A stretch of 64,000 nucleotides of DNA from Nitrincola alkalilacustris (GTDB taxonomy: Bacteria > Pseudomonadota > Gammaproteobacteria > Pseudomonadales > Balneatricaceae): NCBI RefSeq assembly GCF_008973755.1, contig NZ_WBOM01000004.1, forward strand, positions 248,001 to 312,000. Direction: 5' to 3'. The notes under the pieces were generated by a model that saw only the letters and a program-made list of their open reading frames with translations, had not been told where the DNA came from and did not search any database. This document shows positions 8,697-15,587 of this stretch, one piece after another (positions within the stretch are counted from its first letter, which is position 1; each line of letters opens with the position of its first letter). The position numbers and the translations under genes were made by a program.

Positions 8697-9757
8697 GACA
8701 CCACCGCTCGCAACGATTCACTCAACACCGCCTGAACATCAGCAGGCGGGTGTGACCGGCCACTGCCGACATAGAGCTGCACCAGAGTCTCGGCCACACG
8801 GATCTTGTTCTGTCGCGACTGCATCAGCGTATCGGTTGCCAATACATCCAACCCTCTGGCCTGCAGCGCCGGAATCGCCTCACGATCCAGTTGATCAATC
8901 AGCAGACCGTCAATCAGACCCTGATAACAGTCCGCCACACCCAGCACATCGCTGCTGAAGCCAGCGGCGCGCATCATACCGTCTGCTGGGCCCTTGACCG
9001 TCTTGCCCTGTATCAGCGGCGATACGGCAACCCGATAGGCCGAGGTATCCACCACTGCCTGACGGATGCCGGGCACCGCCAGAATGGCGCCGATGCTGGC
9101 AATCGGATTGCTCGGTGCCAGCACCAGCAGATCGGCTTCGGCAATCGCCCGCAGCGCCTCAGGTGTCGGAGTGGCGTTGTCGGCGCCGATCACAGTGAAG
9201 CTTTTCACCGCTGGTTCGCAGCGCTCACGCACAAAGTAGTCCTGAAAATCGAGCCAGCCCTTGTCGGTACTGACCCAGCTTTGAATCACATCATCGGTCG
9301 GCAACAGTATCTCGGCCTTCACGCCCAGTTGGCGGGCGATGTTGGCGGCAATTTCACTGGGCCTGATACCGAGCGCACGCTGCTCGGTGCGATAGATATG
9401 GGTGGCAAAATCCTGATCGCCAAGGAACATCCAGGTTTCACGCCCCAGCCGTTTCAGCGCCTGCAGCGTATGATCAGTGTCGCCCTTCAGTCCCCAGCCC
9501 TTGTCGCGATCAATCATGTCCGCCAGCGTGTAGGTCAGGGTGTCGATATCAGGAGATACCCACAGACCATGAAAGGTCTGGTCATCTGCAACATTACCGA
9601 TGATTTTCAGTGGGTTGTCTGTGTGATTGCCATCCTGTGCGCAGTAGTGGCAGTGCATCAGACCTTCGGCTATTTTGGCACCACCGACACCACCGGCCAG
9701 CAGGGTGATACGCAGCGCCTGATCCGGCTGTTTAAACATTGCTGCCCGGGCATTCAT
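8693..9757 (-). CDS. cofD: 2-phospho-L-lactate transferase (F420-0 assembly)
   Basis: 354 residues from the ATG at 9757. The motif LLAGGVGGAKIAEGL and the following HCHY...VADDQTFHGLWVSPDIDTL block are characteristic of CofD/FbiA. The enzyme transfers the phospholactyl-type group from the GDP-activated intermediate to Fo. A longer frame reaches 9799, but the start at 9757 makes an ATGA overlap with the cofH stop and is preferred. The downstream end overlaps cofC in the same way. Confidence 0.93.
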   Translation of the reverse strand: MNARAAMFKQPDQALRITLLAGGVGGAKIAEGLMHCHYCAQDGNHTDNPLKIIGNVADDQTFHGLWVSPDIDTLTYTLADMIDRDKGWGLKGDTDHTLQALKRLGRETWMFLGDQDFATHIYRTEQRALGIRPSEIAANIARQLGVKAEILLPTDDVIQSWVSTDKGWLDFQDYFVRERCEPAVKSFTVIGADNATPTPEALRAIAEADLLVLAPSNPIASIGAILAVPGIRQAVVDTSAYRVAVSPLIQGKTVKGPADGMMRAAGFSSDVLGVADCYQGLIDGLLIDQLDREAIPALQARGLDVLATDTLMQSRQNKIRVAETLVQLYVGSGRSHPPADVQAVLSESLRAVVS

Positions 9758-11094
9758 GCGGCACCCCCGGCGCTGGTCGCAATCAGACGATAGCCGCACT
9801 GTGCTGCCTGATTGGCTGAAGTACCCTCAGGGGTACCAACAGAAGTACCGACTGAAGTACCGACAGAAGTACCGACAGAGTCAAAGCTTTCAAGCGTCTG
9901 ATACAGCGTGCCGCGACGGTAAGGTGTCAGACCCGCCTGGCGGATCATGCGCACCATATCGTCGGGTACAATCTCCTGACCATGCTTGCCACCGGAGGAG
10001 CGGGAAATGCTCTCGTTCATCAATGTGCCACCCAGATCGTTGGCACCAGCGCGCAGCATCTGACGGGCATAATCCGGTCCCAGCTTGACCCAGGAAGCCT
10101 GAATATTATCGATCCAGCCGTTCAGCATCAGACGCGAAACCGCATGCATACGGATATTCTCATCCGCCGTCGGGCCGGGGCGTACCAGCATCTGATTGCG
10201 CTTCTGTTCGGTGAAGAGCGGCGACTCATAATGCACAAAGCCCAGCGGCACGAACTCGGTAAAGCCGCCGGTACGTTTCTGAATATCGCGCAGCAGGGCG
10301 ATATGGGCCGCCCAGTGGCGTGGCTCATCAATATGCCCATACATGATCGTCGAGGTGGTCGGCAGCCCGAGCTGATGGGCCGTGGTGATGATCTCAACCC
10401 ACTGCTCGGTGGTCAGCTTGTCTTTGGTGAGCTGCTGGCGGATCTCGACATCCAGTATCTCGGCGGCGGTGCCCGGCATGGAGCCCAGGCCGTGATCGAT
10501 CAGATCCTGAATAAATTCAGCCGTGGTCACTTTGCTCTTGTGTGCACCGAACCAGATCTCAAAGGGCGAGAAGGCATGGATATGCATATCCGGGACCTGC
10601 TGCTTGATCGCCTTGAGAATATTGCGATAGTGGCTGCCATCGATATTGGGGTGCAGACCGCCCTGGATGCACACTTCGCTGGCGCCGCGATCCCAGGCTT
10701 CCTGCGCCCGTTTGGCCACCTCCTCCATCGACAGCAGCTCAGCATCGGCATCACCCTTGCGCTTGGCAAAGCCGCAGAACTTACAGCCCATGTAGCAGAC
10801 GTTGGTGAAGTTGATATTGCGCGTGATAACAAAGCTGCCGCGATCTCCGACCGCCTGCTGACGAACCAGATCGGCCGTGGCGACCAGTGCATCCAGCTCA
10901 GCACCCTGAGTATTAAACAGCACCACCGCCTCAGCTTCGGATATCTCTTCCCCCTCCAGCGCCCGTGCCAGTATATGGCTCACCTGAGGGTTGATCTGCG
11001 CCAACCGGGCATGAATACCACTGCCAAGGCGAGCCTGCATATCCACACTGCGGGGGCCTCTGGCAATAACGTGTTGCTGTTCAAAAATACCCAT
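9754..11094 (-). CDS. cofH: Fo synthase subunit 2 (radical SAM)
   Basis: 446 residues from the ATG at 11094, which has the good ribosome binding site AAGGAGAG; a 76-residue upstream extension of the frame lacks family features and is rejected. The radical SAM cluster motif is CYMGCKFC (CxxxCxxC). CofH joins 4-hydroxyphenylpyruvate-derived tyrosine chemistry to the ribityl-uracil precursor on the way to the deazaflavin Fo; CofG completes the ring. The two subunits are separate here, unlike the fused FbiC of actinobacteria. The C-terminus ends in a TSVG tetrapeptide repeat that is unlikely to be part of the catalytic fold. Confidence 0.92.
   Translation of the reverse strand: MGIFEQQHVIARGPRSVDMQARLGSGIHARLAQINPQVSHILARALEGEEISEAEAVVLFNTQGAELDALVATADLVRQQAVGDRGSFVITRNINFTNVCYMGCKFCGFAKRKGDADAELLSMEEVAKRAQEAWDRGASEVCIQGGLHPNIDGSHYRNILKAIKQQVPDMHIHAFSPFEIWFGAHKSKVTTAEFIQDLIDHGLGSMPGTAAEILDVEIRQQLTKDKLTTEQWVEIITTAHQLGLPTTSTIMYGHIDEPRHWAAHIALLRDIQKRTGGFTEFVPLGFVHYESPLFTEQKRNQMLVRPGPTADENIRMHAVSRLMLNGWIDNIQASWVKLGPDYARQMLRAGANDLGGTLMNESISRSSGGKHGQEIVPDDMVRMIRQAGLTPYRRGTLYQTLESFDSVGTSVGTSVGTSVGTPEGTSANQAAQCGYRLIATSAGGAA
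9815..9874 (-). repeat. 12-bp tandem repeat in the 3' end of cofH
   Basis: About five units of 12 bp, the three best being ACAGAAGTACCG, ACTGAAGTACCG and ACAGAAGTACCG on the plus strand (9839-9874), with two decayed units before them. In frame they encode Thr-Ser-Val-Gly repeats in the CofH tail. Copy number probably varies between strains. Confidence 0.85.
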
Positions 11095-11149
11095 GATGCT
11101 CTCCTTGAAAACTGTATGCGTGTGCCTTGGCTCGATAGCCACTAGATAC

Positions 11150-12280
11150 CTACTGGCAGTACTGCACCGATGCCAGACCATCGACTCGGGCGATCTGCTC
11201 CACCCGCTCAGCCACACGCGGCAGAAAGTAACGCTCCGGTAGATTCTGATACTGGGGATAGACTGCCAGCCGCTCCTGCAGACGGTGCCCACAGGCAGCA
11301 GTGGCTGTTGCAAGTTGAGCAATCTGCGGCCAGGCTTTTTCAGGATTGATATGGTCCAGCGTCAAGGGGGAGATACCGCCCCAGTCATTGATTCCGGAGT
11401 TAAGATAGGCGCTGTAGCGCTGCTGAAGATTCGGTGGTGCCTGCAGGCTGATAGAGGGATCAAGCAGCAGCCGAGCCACCGCCAGGGTGCGCAGCATATC
11501 GTCCAGATCCGGCTCGGGTGAGTTGGCCATCGCGGTGCCGGGCTTGGCACAGAAGTTCTGTACGATCACCTCCTGGATATGGCCATAACGCTGATGGATC
11601 TCGTTGATGGCGATCAGGCTGTCGACTCGTTCGGTCCAGTTCTCACCGATACCGATCAGGATGCCCGTGGTGAAAGGTACATTTTGGCGCCCGGCACGCT
11701 CCAGCGTACGCAACCGCTGCACCGGCACCTTGTCAGGGCAGGCATAGTGCGCCTCGCCTTTAACCAACAGACGACGGCTGACGTTCTCCAGCATCATCCC
11801 CATGCTGGCACTGACTGGCTTTAATTTGCGGACATCTTCGGATGACAGAGTGCCGGCATTAACATGTGGCAGCAGGCTGCTTTCATTGATCACCCGCTCA
11901 CACATGTCGTGCAGGTAATCAACCATCGAGGTGTAGCCTAACTGCGCCAGCGCCTCACGCGCCTGTGGATAGCGCAGCTCTGGCTTCTCACCCAGACTGA
12001 ACAGAACCTCCTTGCAACCCATGCGCTCACCTTCATGCACCACGGCCATCACCTGCTCGGGTGTCATGATGCGTGCTTGAGGATGGTCGGGATGTTTAAC
12101 GAAGGTGCAGTAACCGCAGGTATCGCGGCACATGTTGGTCAGGGGTACGAAAACTTTACGCGAGTAGGTGATGCGATCACCCCAGTGCAGATCGCGCAGG
12201 GCGCAGGCCTGATCGCGCAGTTGCTGCAGTGCATCTGCACTGACGCCTTCAAGGCTGATAGCCTGGTGTCTGGATAACAT
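11150..12280 (-). CDS. cofG: Fo synthase subunit 1 (radical SAM)
   Basis: 376 residues. The radical SAM motif is CRDTCGYC (CxxxCxxC) near residue 52, followed by TFVKHP. CofG/FbiC N-terminal features such as EVLFSLGEKPE, AGTLSSEDVRKLKPVSASMG and QEVIVQNFCAKPGTAM are present. It catalyses the second half of the deazaflavin Fo synthesis. It is the first gene of the F420 operon and is followed by cofH after 55 bp. Its upstream region carries twin RutR-like operators and a sigma70-like promoter. Confidence 0.92.
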   Translation of the reverse strand: MLSRHQAISLEGVSADALQQLRDQACALRDLHWGDRITYSRKVFVPLTNMCRDTCGYCTFVKHPDHPQARIMTPEQVMAVVHEGERMGCKEVLFSLGEKPELRYPQAREALAQLGYTSMVDYLHDMCERVINESSLLPHVNAGTLSSEDVRKLKPVSASMGMMLENVSRRLLVKGEAHYACPDKVPVQRLRTLERAGRQNVPFTTGILIGIGENWTERVDSLIAINEIHQRYGHIQEVIVQNFCAKPGTAMANSPEPDLDDMLRTLAVARLLLDPSISLQAPPNLQQRYSAYLNSGINDWGGISPLTLDHINPEKAWPQIAQLATATAACGHRLQERLAVYPQYQNLPERYFLPRVAERVEQIARVDGLASVQYCQ

Positions 12281-12367
12281 GGCAATCTCTCCCGCGTATT
12301 ATTGTTAGTTTTCCGTGGGGCGGATGTTTCTGTTCAGCGGCACATTGGCCAAACTGATTTATTATTT

Positions 12368-12383
12368 TTTACCATTTGGTAAA
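12368..12383 (-). promoter_or_regulatory. RutR-like operator 1 upstream of cofG
   Basis: A perfect inverted repeat TTTACCATTTGGTAAA (7+2+7). It closely resembles the published E. coli RutR consensus TTGACCAnnTGGTCAA. It lies just downstream of the predicted -10 box, where a bound repressor would block transcription start. Confidence 0.7.
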
Positions 12384-12386
12384 TAC

Positions 12387-12416
12387 ATACTATCCATATT
12401 TTTACCAATCGGTCAA
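12387..12416 (-). promoter_or_regulatory. Predicted sigma70 promoter of the F420 operon
   Basis: On the minus strand -35 TTGACC (12416-12411) is followed after 18 bp by -10 TAGTAT (12392-12387), about 105 bp before the cofG ATG. The -35 box is embedded in operator 2, and operator 1 begins immediately beyond the -10 box. This is inference from sequence only. Confidence 0.5.
12401..12416 (-). promoter_or_regulatory. RutR-like operator 2 upstream of cofG
   Basis: TTTACCAATCGGTCAA, a 7+2+7 imperfect palindrome with the same half-sites as operator 1 and even closer to the RutR consensus in its right half. The centres of the two operators are 33 bp apart, about three helical turns, which allows cooperative binding on one DNA face. 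Confidence 0.65.
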
Positions 12417-12484
12417 ACATTTTTTTAACCATAAAAAAAGCCGGTATCAAACCGGCTTCTATGTAACGTCTCTGCGTGTTCGCT

Positions 12485-13168
12485 TCAGGTCATGCCCGTG
12501 CCTTTCAACACCAGCTCAATCAGAAACTCGCTGGCCTTGTCATAGTCCTGCTGCTGCAGGGCAGGTTTGCCAAGCACCATCTCGATCTGGGTCGAGAAAT
12601 CGGCATAGGTCTGGGTGGAAGCCCAGATCATGAAGAACAGGTGGTAGGGATCAATATCGTTGATCTTGCCCTCGGCAATCCACTGTCGAATCAGCACCAC
12701 ATCTGCCTCCAACTGAGGCAGCAGACGATCTCGCAGATACTCCTTGAGCCGATCCGCACCATTGATGATCTCGTTGGCAAACACTTTCGAGCCGTTGGGA
12801 TGCTCCTGCGACAGCTCGATCTTGCCACGGATATAGTTGGCCATCATGGTTCTGGGCTCATCCCCTGCCTGCTCCAGCAGGGTCATCTTATCGAGCCAGA
12901 GATCCACGATATTCTGCAGCACACGCTGATACAGCACTTCCTTGGAGGGGAAGTAATACAACATGTTCTGCTTGGAGATGCCGGCACGCTCAGCGATCCC
13001 ATCTATAGCAGCGCCCTGAAACCCAAATTGAGCAAATACATCCTCTGCTGCTGCCAGAATCTGCTGCTCGATCATTGCGCGTGAACGGCGCTTGGGCTTG
13101 GTGGCTGCCGGTTTGTCTGAATCATGGGCAGGACTGGTCATTGGCACAGTTTTGGGGCGTTGCGTCAT
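12485..13168 (-). CDS. TetR-family regulator, RutR-like
   Basis: About 227 residues from the ATG at 13168 (an ATG at 13141 is also possible; neither has a strong ribosome binding site). The N-terminal TetR HTH is clear: ILAAAEDVFAQFGFQGAAIDG and AGISKQNMLYYFPSKEVLYQ. The C-terminal half (MANYIRGKIELSQEHPNGSKVFANEIINGADRL...) resembles RutR, the uracil/thymine-responsive repressor of pyrimidine utilisation. It is immediately upstream of the F420 operon in the same direction, with two RutR-like palindromes between them, so it very likely controls that operon. A perfect NtrC-like site lies upstream of the gene. The ligand is not proven. Confidence 0.85.
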   Translation of the reverse strand: MTQRPKTVPMTSPAHDSDKPAATKPKRRSRAMIEQQILAAAEDVFAQFGFQGAAIDGIAERAGISKQNMLYYFPSKEVLYQRVLQNIVDLWLDKMTLLEQAGDEPRTMMANYIRGKIELSQEHPNGSKVFANEIINGADRLKEYLRDRLLPQLEADVVLIRQWIAEGKINDIDPYHLFFMIWASTQTYADFSTQIEMVLGKPALQQQDYDKASEFLIELVLKGTGMT

Positions 13169-13253
13169 CGGACTGGTTTTACCACGAAAAGGAGATTTAA
13201 TAATGCACGCCAATATACCACAAATGGTGGTTTTTTATATTAGGCAATCATTA

Positions 13254-13270
13254 TGCACCATATTGGTGCA
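13254..13270. promoter_or_regulatory. NtrC-type binding site upstream of the RutR-like regulator
   Basis: TGCACCATATTGGTGCA is a perfect TGCAC-N7-GTGCA NtrC site and sits inside a 21-bp palindrome (13252-13272). It lies 86 bp upstream of the regulator start. NtrC itself is encoded at 21917-23347. No convincing sigma54 -24/-12 element was found between the site and the gene. Confidence 0.65.
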
Positions 13271-13358
13271 TAGCCCTATTGGCGCGCCGCTTTATAAATC
13301 CACTTACGCGAGAACGCGAAGATCCGATCAGCCCATCGCACCGGCAAAAGTACGTAGT

Positions 13359-13453
13359 GATTAACTTCGCTAGCAGTTAGGGCGAAGCTTTGCGGCAATT
13401 TTGAAGCCGCGAAGCGGTGGAAAAACTGTCCGGTAACAGCGCCTGATTATGCA
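13359..13453 (-). other. Degenerate attC-like site after yoeB
   Basis: Immediately downstream of the yoeB stop. It shares the 20-mer TGCGGCAATTTTGAAGCCGC (13391-13410) with the attC-like site at 14028-14104, and the flanking GGACAGTTTT segment can pair with it as an L box. The outer ends are weak (GTTAATC at the far end; no good RYYYAAC next to the stop), so it would be a decayed or diverged integron recombination site. Confidence 0.5.
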
Positions 13454-13717
13454 CTATTCGTAGTGAGTCCAGAGCCTGAGAACTTTCACCACCCGCTCAT
13501 CTTCGAGCACTTGGTAAACCAGACGATGCTGGATATTAATGCGGCGTGAATAGGCTCCCGACAGATCACCAATGAGCTTCTCAAACGGAGGCGGCTTGCG
13601 GTATGGATCTTCTGCTATCAGCGCTAAAAGTTCCTGAGCTTGTGGCTTGAGGCCGCCGGAGGCCAACTTCTTTGCATCTTTCTGGGCTTGCTTGGCGTAA
13701 ACCAACTTCCATGTCAC
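13454..13717 (-). CDS. yoeB: Txe/YoeB-type mRNA interferase toxin
   Basis: 87 residues of the YoeB/Txe family. E46, R65 and H85 correspond to the acid-base residues E46, R65 and H83 of E. coli YoeB, and the protein ends in the usual aromatic tail (WTHYE). YoeB cleaves mRNA in the ribosomal A site. The start is GTG at 13717, which overlaps the antitoxin stop as GTGA, the usual coupling of toxin to antitoxin translation. The attC-like site directly follows the stop, as in an integron cassette. Confidence 0.93.
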   Translation of the reverse strand: MTWKLVYAKQAQKDAKKLASGGLKPQAQELLALIAEDPYRKPPPFEKLIGDLSGAYSRRINIQHRLVYQVLEDERVVKVLRLWTHYE

Positions 13718-13956
13718 CAGTCCAACTCCTCATCGCATTCATCCACGGGGGTGTCCATCCCCTCACGAATAGACTCCCGCATACCTGGCACGGATAGCAG
13801 GTAAAGTGTTTCCTGAATTGCAGACCAGTCTTCCTCGGAAATCAGGACGGCTTTGTTCCGCTTACCCATGATGACAATGGGTTGGTGGGACTCAGCGGTC
13901 TCATCAATCAACCGATAAAGGTTGCTGCGCGCCTCGGTTACTGTGATTCCGGTCAT
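13714..13956 (-). CDS. yefM: Phd/YefM-type antitoxin
   Basis: 80 residues from the ATG at 13956 (ribosome binding site AAGAGGT); a 7-codon longer frame is less likely. The N-terminus TGITVTEARSNLYRLIDETAESHQPIVIMGKRNKAVLI is the Phd/YefM DNA-binding fold, and the acidic C-terminus (DECDEELDW) is the toxin-neutralising tail. It should repress its own operon together with YoeB. Confidence 0.92.
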   Translation of the reverse strand: MTGITVTEARSNLYRLIDETAESHQPIVIMGKRNKAVLISEEDWSAIQETLYLLSVPGMRESIREGMDTPVDECDEELDW

Positions 13957-14027
13957 GACATACCTCTTGCAGTACAACTTTTAATCAATTGTACGCTTTC
14001 AGGTACGTACGTCAAGCCGGACGTTTT

Positions 14028-14104
14028 ACATAACACAAAGTTTTGCGGCAATTTTGAAGCCGCACAGCAGTAGAGAAATTGTCCGTCAACAACACTGGTT
14101 AAAT
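14028..14104 (-). other. attC-like integron recombination site after parE
   Basis: On the minus strand the site starts 2 nt after the parE stop with ATTTAAC (fits RYYYAAC) and ends with GTTATGT (GTTRRRY with one mismatch). Inside, TTGACGGACAATTT can pair with AAATTGCCGCAA near the other end, leaving two unpaired adenines. This imperfect stem with extrahelical bases is the hallmark of folded attC sites. The length of 77 bp is within the usual range. Confidence 0.65.
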
Positions 14105-14106
14105 TA

Positions 14107-14388
14107 CTACCGTTCACCTTCCAGCTCATGCCATACGCGTAAAATGATGACGGCACTCACATGTACTGAATAGCGGACGACATACTTGCCGAAAACCATG
14201 TCGCGGATGGAGTCAGGTACCGGCGCCAATTCAACTGGTGTTCCCATTCCAGGGAAGTCTGGTAGTAATTCGATTTTACTAACCAATTCTGCGGCTACCC
14301 TGCCTGCCGCAGGGGGATTGTGAACTGCGATAAACTCCCTGAGGCGCTTCAAATCTTCAATTGCTTCGTCCGTGTAAACCAGTTTCAC
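14107..14388 (-). CDS. parE: ParE/RelE superfamily toxin
   Basis: 93 residues with the ParE pattern: YTDEAIEDLKRLREFIAVHNPPAAGRVAAELV, LLPDFPGMGTPV, then DMVFGKYVVRYSVHVSAVIILRVWHE. ParE toxins poison DNA gyrase while RelE relatives cut mRNA; the sequence looks ParE-like but the target is not certain. It starts with GTG at 14388 and overlaps the antitoxin stop as GTGA. The attC-like site follows 2 nt after its stop. Confidence 0.9.
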   Translation of the reverse strand: MKLVYTDEAIEDLKRLREFIAVHNPPAAGRVAAELVSKIELLPDFPGMGTPVELAPVPDSIRDMVFGKYVVRYSVHVSAVIILRVWHELEGER

Positions 14389-14657
14389 TTACCTGACCTC
14401 GGCGCATCCTGCTCGTTTTCGGTTCCCCAGCTATTGAGCCAGTCATGGACCTCGCTAGCATCGACAACTTTTCCCTGGGCAGCCGACTCCATTGCCTTTA
14501 GCGTTTGCTGCCAACGCTCCTGCTCACGTAGCTGCTTTTCAATGTATTCTGATAGAGCCTGATTGATCACCCAGCCTTTACTCCGATGGAGTCTGCCGGC
14601 GATTGCTTCCAGATGTTGTTCAACTTCTGCTTGAAGACGAACGGTAGTGACGCTCAT
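14385..14657 (-). CDS. Ribbon-helix-helix antitoxin, ParD-like
   Basis: 90 residues. The N-terminus MSVTTVRLQAEVEQHLEAIAGRLHRSKGWVINQALSEYIEKQL is a CopG/ParD-type ribbon-helix-helix DNA-binding domain. The rest is a charged toxin-binding tail. It is coupled to the parE gene and presumably autorepresses the pair. The ribosome binding site is TGGAGG. A GTTAATC sequence about 30 bp upstream resembles an integron core site and could mark the cassette start. Confidence 0.9.
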   Translation of the reverse strand: MSVTTVRLQAEVEQHLEAIAGRLHRSKGWVINQALSEYIEKQLREQERWQQTLKAMESAAQGKVVDASEVHDWLNSWGTENEQDAPRSGK

Positions 14658-14828
14658 GGCGATACCTCCAATGCGATTAACTACATTGTATTACAGCATA
14701 GCCTGTGAGATTTTCATATGGATACGTCTATGCCCAGAAAGAGAACATCAGTGCGTAAACTTCGTGAAGTCCTTAGGCTACGTTGCATGCTGGCCTGTCC
14801 GCCCGTCAAATCCGCGATTGCCTGCACG

Positions 14829-15587
14829 TCAATCGTTACTGCTGGCCGTAGCTGCAAGCGAGGCTGTTGTTGACAGGACTTCATTGATCGCCTCAATGTG
14901 ACGACACTTCGGGTAGGTACTGCATGCCCAAAACTGCTTGCCGGCATTAGCACCACTCCTGGCCACACGCACAACCATTGACGATGAGCACTTGGCACAG
15001 CTCTTTTCAATCTTTTCGATCTGCTTCTCAGGTGCTTCAACCGGCAGTTCTGCTTCTGGTTCAGCCGCTGTTTCTGTAGCACTGTTGCTGACAGCAGTCA
15101 GGTGCGGTGCCAGCAATGCCTGTATCTCGCTGATGACATAGCCCGCCTTGGCCGGTACGCGAATAAATGGGATATCGGCAGCGCTGCACACCCCGGTCAG
15201 AAACTCGTCCCGCTGTTGCCGCTTGCTGGCTTTGTGTGAACTGTCATCCAGCTCCAGCACACAGATCACAGAAAGGTCATCACTGTCGCACAGAACAAAA
15301 TCGAAATGCTTGGCAGAGATCTTGTTAAACGCTCTCTGCCAGATACTCCTCGCCAACCCCTTCCGCGGGGTTGCAATATCCGCCACCCTGACCTTGCCGA
15401 AGATCGTTGCATTCGTGCCGACAGCCTGGCTGAGTACGCCATAAAACGAGCGCTCAGCCGGTGTAAAGAGTGGTCCTGCTTTCTGATAGGGATAGTCTTC
15501 GGGGCCAGACACCCGCCCCTTCAGGGATTTGGCAAAGACAAGTGCAATGACGATAATCACGACCGCTGCAATGAGTAACCCTTCCAT
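14829..15587 (-). CDS. DUF2726 nuclease-like domain protein with membrane anchor and C4 zinc finger
   Basis: 252 residues. A single N-terminal membrane segment (about residues 3-20, LLIAAVVIIVIALVF) is followed by a DUF2726 domain, a predicted restriction-endonuclease-like fold, from about residue 38 to 160 (FDFVLCDSDDLSVICVLELDD). Near the C-terminus is a topoisomerase-type C4 zinc finger starting CAKCSSSM and ending ACSTYPKC. Similar proteins are widespread and uncharacterised; a role in DNA handling is inferred from the fold. It lies within the cassette-like region with toxin-antitoxin genes on one side. Confidence 0.85.
   Translation of the reverse strand: MEGLLIAAVVIIVIALVFAKSLKGRVSGPEDYPYQKAGPLFTPAERSFYGVLSQAVGTNATIFGKVRVADIATPRKGLARSIWQRAFNKISAKHFDFVLCDSDDLSVICVLELDDSSHKASKRQQRDEFLTGVCSAADIPFIRVPAKAGYVISEIQALLAPHLTAVSNSATETAAEPEAELPVEAPEKQIEKIEKSCAKCSSSMVVRVARSGANAGKQFWACSTYPKCRHIEAINEVLSTTASLAATASSND

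Noticed and set aside
9982-11145. Plus-strand open frame of 387 codons opposite cofH
   Set aside because: Antisense shadow of cofH; no recognisable domain.
12340-12358. Possible sigma54 promoter for cofG (TTGGCCAATGTGCCGC on the minus strand)
   Set aside because: GG/GC spacing is right, but TGGCCA and CCGC deviate too far from TGGCAC-N5-TTGC; the sigma70-like promoter overlapping the operators is better.
14660-14828. attC-like site expected between the DUF2726 gene and parD
   Set aside because: Only a GTTAATC near 14690 was seen; no RYYYAAC partner or complementary boxes could be paired.
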